Assembly (NCBI GenBank): GCA_031267635.1
Contig: JAIRYX010000056.1
Span: 1 to 5,734 of the forward strand
DNA: 5,734 bases
Origin: Planctomycetaceae bacterium
GTDB lineage: Bacteria; Planctomycetota; Planctomycetia; Pirellulales; Thermoguttaceae
Direction of reading: 5' to 3'
How positions within the stretch are numbered: the stretch's first letter is position 1; each line of letters opens with the position of its first letter. The notes below the pieces were generated by a model. The model did no database searches, was not told the origin of the DNA, and saw nothing but the letters and a program-made list of their open reading frames with translations. Position numbers and translations under genes: made by a program. Below are positions 5,671 through 5,734 of this stretch, piece by piece.

Positions 5671-5734
5671 TTGAATAAAAAGCAAAACATATTCATACCA
5701 TTCTTTTTTTTACTCTTATCGGTAGCGCTACCTA
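5671..5734 (+). CDS. Start of a secreted/envelope protein gene with TTG start, cut by window end
   Basis: From TTG 5671 the frame is open to the window end and reads (M)NKKQNIFIPFFFLLLSVAL, then P. This is a textbook export signal: two lysines near the N-terminus followed by a long hydrophobic core ending in small residues. No ATG or GTG exists in this frame after the in-frame stop at 5617, so TTG is the best start; it lies 21 nt after a -7 element. Only 21 codons are visible, so the mature protein cannot be identified; in this phylum such signals precede lipoproteins, TonB-dependent receptors, enzymes and many others. No cleavage site or lipobox is visible yet. Confidence 0.6.
   Translation, partial: MNKKQNIFIPFFFLLLSVALP

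Noticed and set aside
5721..5732. Perfect 12-bp palindrome GGTAGCGCTACC, similar to LacI-family operators such as the Xanthomonas xyl box
   Set aside because: It lies inside the hydrophobic core of the signal peptide coding region (codons for Ser-Val-Ala-Leu-Pro), downstream of the likely promoter and start codon. Coincidence is more likely than an operator.

Overview
The window looks like chromosomal DNA from a member of the Bacteroidota, most likely Bacteroidales. Several genes are preceded by close matches to the Bacteroidota sigma-ABfr -7 element (TAnnTTTG) at 2097, 4065, 4178 and 5642. Start codons lack purine-rich Shine-Dalgarno sites and have A/T-rich leaders. The protein families present are also common in this phylum. 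All supported genes lie on the + strand; I found no convincing RNA gene, CRISPR array, transposase or integrase.

Layout: (1) 3-734 is the C-terminal third of an M13 (neprilysin/PepO-type) zinc metallopeptidase cut by the window edge. (2) 753-1997 is a complete DUF1015 (COG4198) protein, 18 nt downstream and probably co-transcribed. These two genes are clearly more GC-rich than what follows. (3) 2109-3774 is a two-gene operon with an 8-nt overlap: an AbiEi-family winged-helix antitoxin/repressor and an AbiEii-family nucleotidyltransferase toxin. Together they form a type IV (AbiE) toxin-antitoxin / phage abortive-infection module. (4) 3775-4206 is an AT-rich gap of about 430 nt with no gene. 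It holds a hairpin, an isolated -7 element and, at its 3' end, a perfect 21-bp tandem direct repeat with a 33-bp period whose second copy supplies the -33 element of the next gene. (5) 4207-5556 is an AAA_14/DUF4143 ATPase with a PD-(D/E)XK-like C-terminal motif. (6) From 5671 to the window end is the start of a secreted or envelope protein, probably beginning at TTG, with its own -7 element and a clear signal peptide.

Interpretation: two ordinary chromosomal genes are followed by an AT-rich accessory segment (about 2000-5560) carrying an AbiE module and a separately transcribed DUF4143 ATPase. The layout resembles a small defence or accessory islet, and ordinary genes seem to resume at 5671. 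AbiE is a known system. The part I cannot match to a described system is the repeat-controlled promoter of the ATPase gene and any functional link between that ATPase and AbiE; such a link is only an inference from proximity.
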